Assembly: GCA_022321325.1 (NCBI GenBank)
Contig: JAKOEO010000005.1
Span: 38,122-85,551 of the forward strand
Direction: 5' to 3'
Source of the DNA: Candidatus Magnetominusculus sp. LBB02
GTDB taxonomy: Bacteria; Nitrospirota; Thermodesulfovibrionia; Thermodesulfovibrionales; Magnetobacteriaceae
DNA: 47,430 bases
Made by a program: the position numbers and the translations under genes. Shown piece after piece: positions 1-7,847 of the stretch. How positions within the stretch are numbered: the stretch's first letter is position 1; each line of letters opens with the position of its first letter. The notes beneath the pieces were generated by a model, which did no database searches, was not told the origin of the DNA, and saw nothing but the letters and a program-made list of their open reading frames with translations.

Positions 1-857
1 ATAATAATAGATATGCGGGGACTGCCGTTTATGCCGTATATGATGTTAAACATGCCGGGCGGTCGCTCTTCAATATTGGCAGCTATGGCGCAGTCTGCCA
101 GATGGGCTGCAAGGGTCTCTGCGGCAAAGTTGTCTTGCCTGGCGCTGCCAACATTGTGGAAGAGCACTTTAGGGATATGGATTACCGTGCGTTTGTCTTT
201 GAAATATTTAAGCGCAAGGGCGTACCTGTTTTCTATCGCCGCCATTGGATCTGAGACGTAAAGAGACCTCTTTACAACCAAAAGCGGCCCGATATAGTTA
301 AAACTCATCAGCATATCCGGCGAGCAGTCTGGCTTAAAATGGGGGGCAACCCGCCTGCCTTTTAAGAGTGTGTCCTCATCCGAATAAAATAACTCTCCTG
401 CCGCGTTGGCGTTTATTGACGCGGCTATTTCATATAGCGCAAAGGGGCAAAGCGCCGTATTCTTCCCTACTGACACAATGAAATCGCCGTCAAGCATGGC
501 GGCAATCTCGGCAGGCGGCAATGAATTGTCTATCAGCGCAATGTCTGTTTCATGTTCTAAGGCGTCCTTATCAACATCGCAAATGAGGTATAGCCGCCAC
601 CTGCCGTAAGTCTGCTCGCCAAGCGATGCAATAAGCAGGGACGTTTGTTGGATAGTACCGGCGCATACCACCGCGAAACATGGCCCAACCTTGCACACGC
701 GCTCAGATGAGAGTGCATTGGAGTCAGGCTCGTTAGCAAGTATCCACTTACGGTAAGCTATCTTCTCTGAACGGGCTGCCCTTAGAGGGTTGAGCACCCG
801 TTTCAAGAGCCCCGCCACTAAGCGTTTAAACATGTTTAATATGTTCACAAGAGCCAT
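1..857 (-). CDS. Family 2 glycosyltransferase, two-domain type (3' end cut by window start)
   Basis: This reading frame stays open on the minus strand from an ATG at 857 to the window edge, about 285 codons, so the protein continues outside the window. The N-terminal part has the YRKWI motif (residues about 31-35), then a GT-A-like region with FYSDEDTLLKGRR and HFKPDCSPDMLMSFNYI, which is the signature of the first module of bifunctional rhamnosyl/polysaccharide GT2 enzymes. The last visible residues, SPRISIII, look like the beginning of the second GT2 domain. Such enzymes transfer sugars from nucleotide donors to O-antigen, capsule or glycoprotein glycans at the cytoplasmic face. Two starts are possible: ATG at 857 or an in-frame ATG at 833; neither has a good ribosome binding site. 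It is divergent from the next glycosyltransferase, so both probably belong to a surface-polysaccharide locus lying mainly to the left. Family is clear; substrate is unknown. Confidence 0.82.
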   Translation of the reverse strand, partial: MALVNILNMFKRLVAGLLKRVLNPLRAARSEKIAYRKWILANEPDSNALSSERVCKVGPCFAVVCAGTIQQTSLLIASLGEQTYGRWRLYLICDVDKDALEHETDIALIDNSLPPAEIAAMLDGDFIVSVGKNTALCPFALYEIAASINANAAGELFYSDEDTLLKGRRVAPHFKPDCSPDMLMSFNYIGPLLVVKRSLYVSDPMAAIENRYALALKYFKDKRTVIHIPKVLFHNVGSARQDNFAAETLAAHLADCAIAANIEERPPGMFNIIYGINGSPRISII

Positions 858-883
858 TATAGATCTTTGATGTATAAAATGTC

Positions 884-912
884 TTGACAAAACGGGCATT
901 CTTTTCTATAAT
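884..912 (+). promoter_or_regulatory. Sigma70 promoter, full consensus
   Basis: TTGACA at 884-889 and TATAAT at 907-912 are separated by exactly 17 bases. Both hexamers match the housekeeping consensus perfectly. It points at the glycosyltransferase starting at 1025 and leaves a leader of about 105 bases. Confidence 0.85.
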
Positions 913-971
913 CCACCTTCTACTTCGTTAAAGGCAGATGAATGAGATTATATCAGAAAGACAGCATAAAA

Positions 972-1016
972 TGCCGGAATGGGCATGCCCACCTCTCAAA
1001 AGAGATGCGCACGGCA
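972..1016 (+). other. Possible structured 5' leader of the glycosyltransferase mRNA
   Basis: TGCCG (972-976) can pair with CGGCA (1012-1016), enclosing GGGCATGCCC (981-990, three base pairs around CATG) and CTCTCAAAAGAG (993-1004, four base pairs around a four-base loop). The helices are short, so the fold is only suggestive. There is no Shine-Dalgarno sequence between this structure and the ATG at 1025. Confidence 0.3.
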
Positions 1017-1024
1017 AAAAATAG

Positions 1025-1960
1025 ATGACAACGTCGGCGTCAACCCCAGAGATAACCGTCGTAATGCCGGCTTATAACCATGAACTCTTCGTGGGCGAGG
1101 CCATTGAGAGCGTTCTGAATCAAACATTTACGGATTTTGAGTTCATAATAATAAACGACGGCTCGACGGACAAGACCGAGGAAGTCATAAAGCGATACAA
1201 AGACCCGAGGATAAAATACTATTGCCAGGACAACAACGGCTCGCACGCTACAATTAACCGCGGCGTTTCAATGGCGTCTGGCAATTACATTTCTATAATA
1301 AATTCCGACGACGCATATCACGTAAAACGGCTTGAAAGGATGTTGAGTACCGCAAAAGAAGGCGGTTATTGCTTTCAGGTATCGGATTTAACGCTGATTG
1401 ACGGCCAGTCAAACCCCGTCGAGGACCCTGAGCACTATTGGCTCAAATGGCATAACAGATTAAAGGATATATATCGCAATGCCCAATCCCCGTTAAAGGC
1501 AATAATGGGTGGAAATTATACTGTAAGTACCTCAAATTTCTTTTTTAATGCCTCATTGACAAGAGAAATCGGCCAGTTTAATAACCTGAAATATATACTT
1601 GACTACGATTTCGCGGTCAGGGCAATGAAATTTAACGAAAAAGGATGCAATTTCTTGATAGGAGAAAAACTGCTGTCATACCGGATGCACGGCAATAATA
1701 CGATACTCAACGACCCTATCAGCGCTCATATGGAGTGCTATGAACTTATTGCAGATACTATGAAATATATTTACGGCCCTGACATTTACCCGGCCATTGA
1801 CCACCTTAAAGATATGACATGGGCTGTAAAGGCCATATACGACCACAATATTGCGGCTGCCCACATCCCCTCAGGGGCCAAAATGTTCCTCAAGAGATAC
1901 ATCAAAGAGGGTACTATTACACACAAAATGGCAAAGGCCGTGCTCAATCTGATACGCTAA
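1025..1960 (+). CDS. Family 2 glycosyltransferase
   Basis: A 311-residue GT2 enzyme of the WcaA/spore-coat SpsA type. The N-terminus has the GT-A nucleotide-binding start ITVVMPAYNHE (residues 9-19), then SVLNQTFTDFEFIIINDGST with the conserved Asp, and the metal-binding acidic motif as NSDDA near residue 95. The C-terminal 200 residues are acceptor-side and carry no membrane segments, so a soluble or membrane-associated cytoplasmic enzyme is likely. It should transfer a sugar from a nucleotide donor to a glycan. The start is fixed because a stop codon (TAG at 1022-1024) directly precedes the ATG. There is no Shine-Dalgarno sequence; translation may depend on the leader. A full-consensus promoter lies 112 bases upstream of the stop-start junction. 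No terminator is evident after the gene. Donor and acceptor cannot be told from sequence. Confidence 0.9.
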   Translation: MTTSASTPEITVVMPAYNHELFVGEAIESVLNQTFTDFEFIIINDGSTDKTEEVIKRYKDPRIKYYCQDNNGSHATINRGVSMASGNYISIINSDDAYHVKRLERMLSTAKEGGYCFQVSDLTLIDGQSNPVEDPEHYWLKWHNRLKDIYRNAQSPLKAIMGGNYTVSTSNFFFNASLTREIGQFNNLKYILDYDFAVRAMKFNEKGCNFLIGEKLLSYRMHGNNTILNDPISAHMECYELIADTMKYIYGPDIYPAIDHLKDMTWAVKAIYDHNIAAAHIPSGAKMFLKRYIKEGTITHKMAKAVLNLIR

Positions 1961-1985
1961 ACAAAATTATAAAACACCCCCTGTG

Positions 1986-2015
1986 TTGACAGTCAAACCC
2001 GTCTTCTGTTAATGT
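1986..2015 (+). promoter_or_regulatory. Weak promoter candidate for the pilZ-mot operon
   Basis: A perfect -35 TTGACA (1986-1991) is followed after 18 bases by TAATGT (2010-2015), which matches only three of six -10 positions. I see no sigma28-type flagellar promoter in this gap, so this is the best but weak candidate. Confidence 0.3.
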
Positions 2016-2044
2016 ATCTAAGCTGAGAATAAGGAGGAGGGTAT

Positions 2045-2851
2045 ATGCTGGCAAAAGGCGAAGTCATAACATGTAAGTTAATCCCAAAGCCAGAACATTA
2101 TGAGACCTCCGTATTTGCGGTCGAGGACGATGGCATAGTAATAAAGGTCGGGGCTGAGGTAGCGGAGCATTTCAGAAAAGGGCTGCATCTTGTGATTTCC
2201 ACTGAGATGATAGATTATTATACTGAAGTCTCTTTTGTGGACGGTCAATATGTGCACTTGCGGATGCTTGGCACTGAACATCGCGATTTCTTCCGCGTAG
2301 ACGATTGTCTGTCTATAGTTATAAAGAAAATAAATAGTGTGAGCGCTCATAAGAAATCAAAGATTATCTCGGAGTTTGGAAAAGAGATGTCTGACCTCAG
2401 AAGCTATGCTGTGGACATACCTGACGAGAACGTAAGCCCGGTGCTTTGGAAGATGCTGCTTGATATTGATATGAAGCTGGGATTGATTTTAGACAAACTC
2501 TCGCTTGAAAAAGAGGGACTGGCCGATGCCGAGGAGAGGGAGGTCAATATCAGCGCCTCCGGCGTTCGTCTGGCATATCCACACAAGTTTGATGAAGGGG
2601 ATTTGGTCGAGGTGAAGATGCTTCTGCCGTCGTCGCCTCCTGTAGGTCTTATTGTTTATGGGAAGGTTGTCATGGTGGCCTGTATGGAGCAAAGCGACTG
2701 CGAGCTGTCCATTAATTTTATCAACATTGAAGAAGACGTAAGGGATGAGATAATACGATATACGCTGAACAGGCAGAGGGAGATACTTAGAAAACAACGC
2801 GATCATCTCTACAAGGATGTAAGTGTGGACAATGAAAAAAGAAAGCAATAA
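2045..2851 (+). CDS. PilZ-domain c-di-GMP effector
   Basis: A 268-residue protein with a YcgR-like N-terminal barrel (residues about 1-80) and a PilZ domain. The c-di-GMP-binding residues are visible: RDFFR (residues 80-84, the RxxxR element) and NISASG (168-173, the NxSxxG element). The two are usually about 25-35 residues apart; here roughly 85 residues intervene, largely helical (for example EFGKEMSDLRS and LDIDMKLGLILDKLSLEKE), so this is an expanded PilZ, recalling PilZ proteins that oligomerise through long inserted helices. A good ribosome binding site (AAGGAGGAGG) precedes the ATG. The gene is 19 bases upstream of motA, which suggests that it is a c-di-GMP-dependent brake or regulator of the adjacent flagellar stator, as YcgR is in enterobacteria. 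That role is inference from context. Confidence 0.85.
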   Translation: MLAKGEVITCKLIPKPEHYETSVFAVEDDGIVIKVGAEVAEHFRKGLHLVISTEMIDYYTEVSFVDGQYVHLRMLGTEHRDFFRVDDCLSIVIKKINSVSAHKKSKIISEFGKEMSDLRSYAVDIPDENVSPVLWKMLLDIDMKLGLILDKLSLEKEGLADAEEREVNISASGVRLAYPHKFDEGDLVEVKMLLPSSPPVGLIVYGKVVMVACMEQSDCELSINFINIEEDVRDEIIRYTLNRQREILRKQRDHLYKDVSVDNEKRKQ

Positions 2852-2870
2852 AATAACGGCGGTATAGAAT

Positions 2871-3719
2871 ATGACAGTAATCATAGGCATGGTAATGGTG
2901 ATAGGGGCAATACTTGGGGGCTATTTGATTGAGCATGGCAATGTTGCGCTCCTGCTTAATCCTCCCGAACTTCTGATAATATTCGGGGCGGCAATCGGTT
3001 CTTTGGTTGTTGCAACTCCAATGAAGGTTATTAAGGGATTAATTTCGGGACTCAAATCTATAATGAAAGAGGCCGGTTACACGAAACAGCAATACTTAGA
3101 GATGTTGTCGCTGCTTTTTATTGTGTTTTCCAAGGTGAGAAAGGAGGGACTGATATCCATTGAGCAGGATGTGGAAGATCCAGAGAAAAGCCCAATGTTT
3201 TCAAAGTACCAGAGCGTTATACACAATCATCACGCGCTGCGGTTTATTTGCGATAATTTAAAGGTAATCATAACGACAAATATGCCGCCGCATGAGCTTG
3301 CTGACTTGCTCGACATAGATATCGAGGTCAATGCCCATGAGGAGGCGATGCCGGCTCAGGCGCTTCAGAAGATGGGCGACGCCCTTCCCGGCTTTGGAAT
3401 CGTGGCGGCGGTGCTTGGCGTTGTGTTGACGATGGAGAAGATTGCCGAGCCGCCCACCGTGCTTGGACACTGCATAGGGTCGGCCCTTGTCGGAACGTTT
3501 TTGGGCATATTATTGTGTTATGGATTTGTAGGGCCTATGGCGTCAAACCTTGAGACGAAGGCAAAGGAAGGGGAAATTATGTTTTACGTGATAAAGACGG
3601 CCCTGGTTGCCTTTGTGGGCGGGGCGGCGCCGCAGATAGCGGTAGAATCGGGAAGGAGGGCAATTCCCGGCGGTGACAGGCCGACATTTTCTGAGCTTGA
3701 GCAGGCAGTGAGGAAGTAG
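2871..3719 (+). CDS. motA: Flagellar motor stator protein MotA
   Basis: A 282-residue MotA, the usual length for the family. It has four hydrophobic segments: near residues 3-22 and 31-51, and two in the C-terminal half. The hallmark MotA stretch DALPGFGIVAAVLGVV is followed by the fourth membrane region containing GTFLGILLCYGFVGP. A large cytoplasmic loop between segments 2 and 3 holds charged residues expected to touch the rotor protein FliG. MotA forms with MotB the inner-membrane channel whose ion flow turns the flagellum. It follows the PilZ gene by 19 bases and its stop codon is directly abutted by the ATG of motB, so the two are translated from one mRNA. The ribosome binding site is weak (GGCGG), consistent with coupled translation. 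Confidence 0.95.
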   Translation: MTVIIGMVMVIGAILGGYLIEHGNVALLLNPPELLIIFGAAIGSLVVATPMKVIKGLISGLKSIMKEAGYTKQQYLEMLSLLFIVFSKVRKEGLISIEQDVEDPEKSPMFSKYQSVIHNHHALRFICDNLKVIITTNMPPHELADLLDIDIEVNAHEEAMPAQALQKMGDALPGFGIVAAVLGVVLTMEKIAEPPTVLGHCIGSALVGTFLGILLCYGFVGPMASNLETKAKEGEIMFYVIKTALVAFVGGAAPQIAVESGRRAIPGGDRPTFSELEQAVRK

Positions 3720-4985
3720 ATGAAGGGCCAAAACATCATCATAAAGAGGAAGAAGAAGGGCGGGCATGGCGGCGCTCACGGCGGCTCGTGGAAGGTAGCC
3801 TATGCCGACTTTGTTACTGCCATGATGGCCTTTTTCCTCCTGATGTGGCTCCTGAATATGACCTCAGCCTCCAAGAAGCTCCAGCTTTCGACATACTTTA
3901 AGAATTTGAGCATGTTCTCTGCGATATCAATGTACTTTATAGGCCATGGAAAAGACATCGTGGAATCAAACGTTACCTCATCCCCGCGTGAGGTAAATGA
4001 AACTGTTGAAAACGCGTCTCCTCAAGACGATACTGATGTAGAAAAACTCAAAGAACTGCTTGAAGAGCTGAAGAAACAGATGAAGGCCACTGAAGAGAAG
4101 CTCAAGGCCGCCGCAAACGCAGAGGAGTTGAAGAAGCTTGAGCAGATAAAGGAAAATCTCAAAAAAGAGATGGGAAACGTGGAGGAAAAGATAAAAGACG
4201 CCACATCGCCAAATGGTCCTGCCATAGAGGCTGAAAAATTCAAGGAAAAACTGAAACGCGACATAGGCGAGCTGCTTAAAAAAGAAATTGGGGAAAAAGG
4301 TGCCGGCATAAAAGACCAGGTATTGATAGATGTCATAGAGGGCGGTATAAGAATCCAGATTATTGACAAGACCGGCGAGCCGATGTTTGCCCTTGGAAGC
4401 CCTGAGCTTACGACCAACGCAAAGAGGATTATGAAGGTAATAGCAAAGGATGTTCTTATACTGCGCGATATAAAGATCTCTATTGAGGGCCATACAGACG
4501 CGCTGGGTTATTCGTCCACTAAGTACACAAACTGGGAACTCTCCACCGACAGGGCGTCGGCTGCAAGGAGAGAGTTGGAGCAAAACGGCATTGATCCGGG
4601 GACTTTGTCAAGAGTAGCGGGGTTTGCCTCAACCGAGCCTCTTATAAAAAATAATCCTGACGATCCAAGAAACCGCAGAATAACTCTGATGATATATTCG
4701 ACGAACGCGGCCAATTTACAGTCCGATGTGGTAAAAAAGAATGTGAAGGCCGCACCTGCGAAGGGCGATAATGCCAGCGCACAGGCCGAACTGCTCAGGA
4801 AGATTAAGGCCGCCGCTACAGGCGCCAACGCGGCCAACAGCACTTCTAATGCCCAGGGCGACCAGCTTGAAAAAAGTGTTAAAGCGGCGGTTGGCAATAA
4901 TGAACATGCCAATATAAAAGTCGAGCCAGTGGATCTGCTTAAAGGTAAATCTGCGGGCAGCGGTAACAAGGAGGGAAAGCAATGA
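3720..4985 (+). CDS. motB: Flagellar motor protein MotB with extended coiled coil and tail
   Basis: MotB anchors the stator to peptidoglycan and carries the ion-binding Asp. Here a basic N-terminal tail (residues 1-13) leads to the single transmembrane helix YADFVTAMMAFFLLMWLL, with D30 as the likely ion-binding residue. An OmpA/MotB peptidoglycan-binding domain follows, with IEGHTDALG, LSTDRASAARREL and DDPRNRRITLMI. At 421 residues it is longer than typical MotB (about 260-310). The extra length is a Lys/Glu-rich coiled coil (residues about 100-165) between plug and OmpA domain and a low-complexity Ala/Lys/Asn-rich C-terminal tail of about 80 residues. The start directly follows the motA stop and its stop overlaps the next ATG (ATGA), so the operon is tightly coupled. 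Confidence 0.95.
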   Translation: MKGQNIIIKRKKKGGHGGAHGGSWKVAYADFVTAMMAFFLLMWLLNMTSASKKLQLSTYFKNLSMFSAISMYFIGHGKDIVESNVTSSPREVNETVENASPQDDTDVEKLKELLEELKKQMKATEEKLKAAANAEELKKLEQIKENLKKEMGNVEEKIKDATSPNGPAIEAEKFKEKLKRDIGELLKKEIGEKGAGIKDQVLIDVIEGGIRIQIIDKTGEPMFALGSPELTTNAKRIMKVIAKDVLILRDIKISIEGHTDALGYSSTKYTNWELSTDRASAARRELEQNGIDPGTLSRVAGFASTEPLIKNNPDDPRNRRITLMIYSTNAANLQSDVVKKNVKAAPAKGDNASAQAELLRKIKAAATGANAANSTSNAQGDQLEKSVKAAVGNNEHANIKVEPVDLLKGKSAGSGNKEGKQ

Positions 4986-5335
4986 AAGGTCTTGCGGAGG
5001 TTTCGCTTCAGGATGGGATAATCATAGCGGTATATACAGGCGAGATGAGCATGGAGATAGTAAAGCAGGCGGCCGAGGATATTGAAGACCTTATTATCAA
5101 AGCCCAGAGCGCAAAAATCCTCTATAATACGTTAGAAATGGAGTCCCCCTCTATGAAACTGGCTATGGAGATGAAGGCGTTTGACGCCAAAATAAGGGAT
5201 AAGATACAAAAAAGCGCTACGTTGGTGCCGGGTGCAGCAACCGCGTTTTTTGCCTCGATAGCATTCATATTGTCGAAAAACCACAAGATATTCCATAAAG
5301 ACCTCGATGCGGCGCTTGCATGGCTTAAGTCCTGA
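4982..5335 (+). CDS. SpoIIAA-like STAS-fold protein
   Basis: A 117-residue protein of the SpoIIAA-like/STAS_2 type. Features seen are the alternating beta-strand start (GIIIAVYTGEMSMEIV), a helix-rich middle, and the typical C-terminal ending DLDAALAWLKS. It has no membrane segment or signal peptide, so it should be cytosolic. Members of this family are found as small stand-alone proteins of unknown role; related STAS domains bind nucleotides or partner kinases. Its ATG overlaps the stop of motB by four bases, so it is the fourth gene of the pilZ-motA-motB unit and may modulate stator activity or its placement. I know of no established stator partner of this fold, so that is inference only. 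The HAD gene on the other strand ends 10 bases downstream; no terminator is visible. Confidence 0.7.
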   Translation: MKGLAEVSLQDGIIIAVYTGEMSMEIVKQAAEDIEDLIIKAQSAKILYNTLEMESPSMKLAMEMKAFDAKIRDKIQKSATLVPGAATAFFASIAFILSKNHKIFHKDLDAALAWLKS

Positions 5336-5344
5336 GCGTATTGG

Positions 5345-5992
5345 TTATTTCAATCTCTCGATGGCGTCGCAAAGTTCGGTCAGGTCGGTAATCTTAATGC
5401 AGTTGACATCGTTAAATATCTTATTATCGGCGCTTGCTCTGGCAATGAACGGGACCTGATTTACCGCTGCTGCATTATAGTCGCTCATGGCGTCGCCGAC
5501 ATAGACGGCGTTTTCATAACTTATGCTATAAGTGGCGAGGATTTCCTTTACAATTTCGGCCTTCTTTTTTGGAGCGCCGTGGACTGCTTTAAAATACGTC
5601 TCCATATTTCTGCGTCTTATTATCTGTTCTATCTCATCCTGCGGCGTGGCGGTTGAGACGAAACAGGTATAAGTTTGTGCGGCGAAGTTATCCAAAAACT
5701 CCTTTGCCCCTTTCACATATGGCGCCTCCGCAACCTCATCCACAACGAGCGCGGCAAAGTGCCGGCAAAGCTCATTGAATTGAGCATCGGTAAGCGGTCT
5801 TTTTAATATTGTTTTATAAATATAGCGAAACTTATCGAATCTCGATACCCCCGTGTTATTCAGGTGAAATTCAACGACGCTGTCCATAACATCCTTGCCT
5901 TCCTGCTCAAAAACCCTTGCAAATGCCCGCGTCTTTATATCTACCGATTCGACAAGTACGCCGTCAAAATCAAAAATAATCGTATTAATCAT
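5345..5992 (-). CDS. HAD-superfamily phosphatase
   Basis: A 215-residue HAD hydrolase of the phosphoglycolate phosphatase/beta-phosphoglucomutase type. Motif I is FDFDGVLVES with nucleophile D8 and acid/base D10, motif II Ser/Thr lies in FVSTATP, motif III Lys in the KKK run, and motif IV is YVGDAMSDYNAA. A helical cap domain separates motifs I and II. The frame stays open upstream to an ATG at 6037, but I choose the ATG at 5992: it puts motif I at the N-terminus, has GGGAG six bases before it, and overlaps the upstream cyclase stop (ATGATTAA). The neighbours (cyclase, epimerase) suggest that it removes phosphate from a sugar or sugar-derived intermediate, but the substrate is not readable from sequence. 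Confidence 0.85.
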   Translation of the reverse strand: MINTIIFDFDGVLVESVDIKTRAFARVFEQEGKDVMDSVVEFHLNNTGVSRFDKFRYIYKTILKRPLTDAQFNELCRHFAALVVDEVAEAPYVKGAKEFLDNFAAQTYTCFVSTATPQDEIEQIIRRRNMETYFKAVHGAPKKKAEIVKEILATYSISYENAVYVGDAMSDYNAAAVNQVPFIARASADNKIFNDVNCIKITDLTELCDAIERLK

Positions 5993-6644
5993 CAAACACT
6001 CCCACAACGGTGCATGGAGCGCTGTCAAGCGCTTCAATACGCAGCGGCATCACAACCACTTCCCTTAATGAGGCAAGCCCCATTGTCAGGTTCATATCCT
6101 CGATCAGCAAAATTGGGGAGTTCTGCCCGTTCGGATCTAAAAAAGCCTTATGCGAAAGTCGGCCCAGCGTTCGGTCTGCGAAAGGAGAGACAGAAATCCA
6201 GTCAATGCCAACCGCACGCAGCCGCGGGTATCTGCTCCTTAATTGAAAGCCGACATCTGGGTCAATGCCTGGATTTTCCCTAACATACGCCTCAGCATGT
6301 CTGAGTTTGCACCAGTTTGACTGTATGAGCAGGAGGTCTGCCTCAGGCATTATCTCTATAGACATATTCAGCGCTTCTGAAGGGCGCAGGAAAACCTGCA
6401 GGACACAAGGACTCTTAAAAAACCAGTATTGCGGCGGGTACTCAGAGACCCTCATGCCGTTGTCAAAAAAGTGGTTTGGGGCGTCCACATGCGTACCCCA
6501 GTGGTTTTCCATTTGAAATGAAGATACATTTGCAGAGTCCCCTCTGGCAATTGATTTACACCTGTGAATCCCGATAGATCCATAGCCGCCGTAAACGGGA
6601 TTCGATCCCTCTGCCGACATGTGAGACAGGTATTCGTATCTCAT
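5985..6644 (-). CDS. Cyclase-family (KynB-like) metal-dependent hydrolase
   Basis: A 219-residue member of the cyclase/kynurenine formamidase family. The defining metal motif is present as NHWGTHVDAPNHF, giving H48, H52, D54 and H58, followed downstream by AVGIDWISVSPF and a SHKAFL element that corresponds to the conserved HxxLL region. The family hydrolyses N-formylkynurenine, isatin and other amides or lactones with a Zn or Mn centre. No kynurenine pathway genes are nearby; instead it lies between an epimerase and a HAD phosphatase, so a role in modifying a sugar or small amide is more likely than tryptophan catabolism. The ATG is two bases after the epimerase stop and has no clear ribosome binding site, indicating translational coupling. 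Cytosolic. Confidence 0.82.
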   Translation of the reverse strand: MRYEYLSHMSAEGSNPVYGGYGSIGIHRCKSIARGDSANVSSFQMENHWGTHVDAPNHFFDNGMRVSEYPPQYWFFKSPCVLQVFLRPSEALNMSIEIMPEADLLLIQSNWCKLRHAEAYVRENPGIDPDVGFQLRSRYPRLRAVGIDWISVSPFADRTLGRLSHKAFLDPNGQNSPILLIEDMNLTMGLASLREVVVMPLRIEALDSAPCTVVGVFDD

Positions 6645-6646
6645 TG

Positions 6647-7558
6647 TCAGGACTTGTCTTTGCCCGCCGACATTTGACGCTGTGTTTCATTATACAGGTT
6701 GTGGATGGTCTCAAGGATGCCCTGCCCCAGATCAATGTAGGTGTGTGAAGTCAAACGTCTGCCCGTTTTTGGGGCAAAGGTATATGGGGTTATCTCATAG
6801 TGCAGGTTAGTGTCAGATGGAAGGAATTCAAGTTCGATTTTGTTTTCAAACATCTCCTTAACCATGTAGAGCAAGTCCTTTATTCTCATCCTTTGATTTC
6901 CTGTGATGATTATGTGCTGATTTGCAAACTCCTCATCGAGTATCTCCACGCTTCCACTTGCCGCGTCATGAATATGAATATACTCACGGAGTTCTTCGCC
7001 GTCGCCGTATCTGGTTATCTTTCCTTCTTTCAATGCCTGTGTCAGCATGGTATAGATGATGTTTCTGTTGTCTGCCCGCGGACCATAGAGAGAGCCGAAG
7101 CGAAGTATCGTATAAGGAAGACCAAACAGTTCCCGGTAGTTCTCGATTAACAGCTCACAAGCCTGTTTCGTGCTTCTGTATATAGAGCCTGCCTTGCTGT
7201 ATACATAGAGTGAACTGGCAAAAACAAATCTCTTTACCTTTGCCTTTCTGCAAGCCTCCAGTATAATTGCGTTGCCAAGTATATTGCACCGGACTCCTTC
7301 AAGCGGGTCTTCGCTTGCCTGTCCTATATCTGCTATACCGGCAAAATTATAGACATAATCGCACCCATTGACAACATTCTCAACAGTCTTTTGGTCTAAA
7401 ATATCGCCGACAACCATTTTTTGGCCCGCACTCAGGTATTGGGATTGTCTAATGTCATAGATAATCACCTCGTAACCGGATGCGTCAAGGACATCGGCCA
7501 CATGCGAACCCATGAAACCCGCACCCCCGAATACTGTAACCCTTCCCTGCTTAGACAT
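6647..7558 (-). CDS. NAD-dependent epimerase/dehydratase (extended SDR)
   Basis: A 303-residue extended short-chain dehydrogenase. The Rossmann glycine motif GGAGFMGSH is at residues 11-19, the NAG-like element is NFAG (71-74), and the catalytic residues are in FVFASSLYVYSKAGSIYRSTK: Ser115 or 116, Tyr127 and Lys131. The RFGSLYGPRADNRN stretch is typical of nucleotide-sugar 4-epimerases and 4,6-dehydratases. It probably oxidises and re-reduces a nucleotide-linked sugar using NAD. It is the first gene of the three-gene minus-strand unit with the cyclase and the HAD phosphatase, spaced 2 bases from the cyclase. Exact sugar unknown. The ribosome binding site is poor and no convincing promoter is seen in the 289 bases separating it from the divergent actin-like gene. 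Confidence 0.88.
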   Translation of the reverse strand: MSKQGRVTVFGGAGFMGSHVADVLDASGYEVIIYDIRQSQYLSAGQKMVVGDILDQKTVENVVNGCDYVYNFAGIADIGQASEDPLEGVRCNILGNAIILEACRKAKVKRFVFASSLYVYSKAGSIYRSTKQACELLIENYRELFGLPYTILRFGSLYGPRADNRNIIYTMLTQALKEGKITRYGDGEELREYIHIHDAASGSVEILDEEFANQHIIITGNQRMRIKDLLYMVKEMFENKIELEFLPSDTNLHYEITPYTFAPKTGRRLTSHTYIDLGQGILETIHNLYNETQRQMSAGKDKS

Positions 7559-7734
7559 TTCTTTGAAGGACCTTTGACAATTGCTTATAGTTCTTGCAGG
7601 GCAGTGTTGCGGCTATTGATATCTTTGCATTTTTCAAATTAATGTCACTTATGAATTGAGGCCAAACCATCGTCTATACTATCATAACCTCTTTAGAAAT
7701 ATCTACGTTTGCCCTGGGGTTGTGACATTGGACA

Positions 7735-7764
7735 TTGACAATTCAATTTGCAATTTGATAGACT
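7735..7764 (+). promoter_or_regulatory. Promoter candidate for the actin-like/PBP operon
   Basis: TTGACA (7735-7740), 18 bases, TAGACT (7759-7764; four of six -10 matches). It would give a leader of about 75 bases to the ATG at 7848, which has a good AGGAGG ribosome binding site. Confidence 0.45.
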
Positions 7765-7847
7765 GCCAAGAGGCTGATGACAGGCCGGAGCGCCGGGACC
7801 GTTTGAGCGGCAACGTTGAGAATAATTGAAATACAGGAGGTAGTGGC

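Noticed and set aside
3978-4583. 201-codon frame antisense to motB
   Set aside because: It arises from the Lys/Glu-rich coiled-coil codons of motB read in reverse (many Phe/Leu/Ser) and has no supporting motif.
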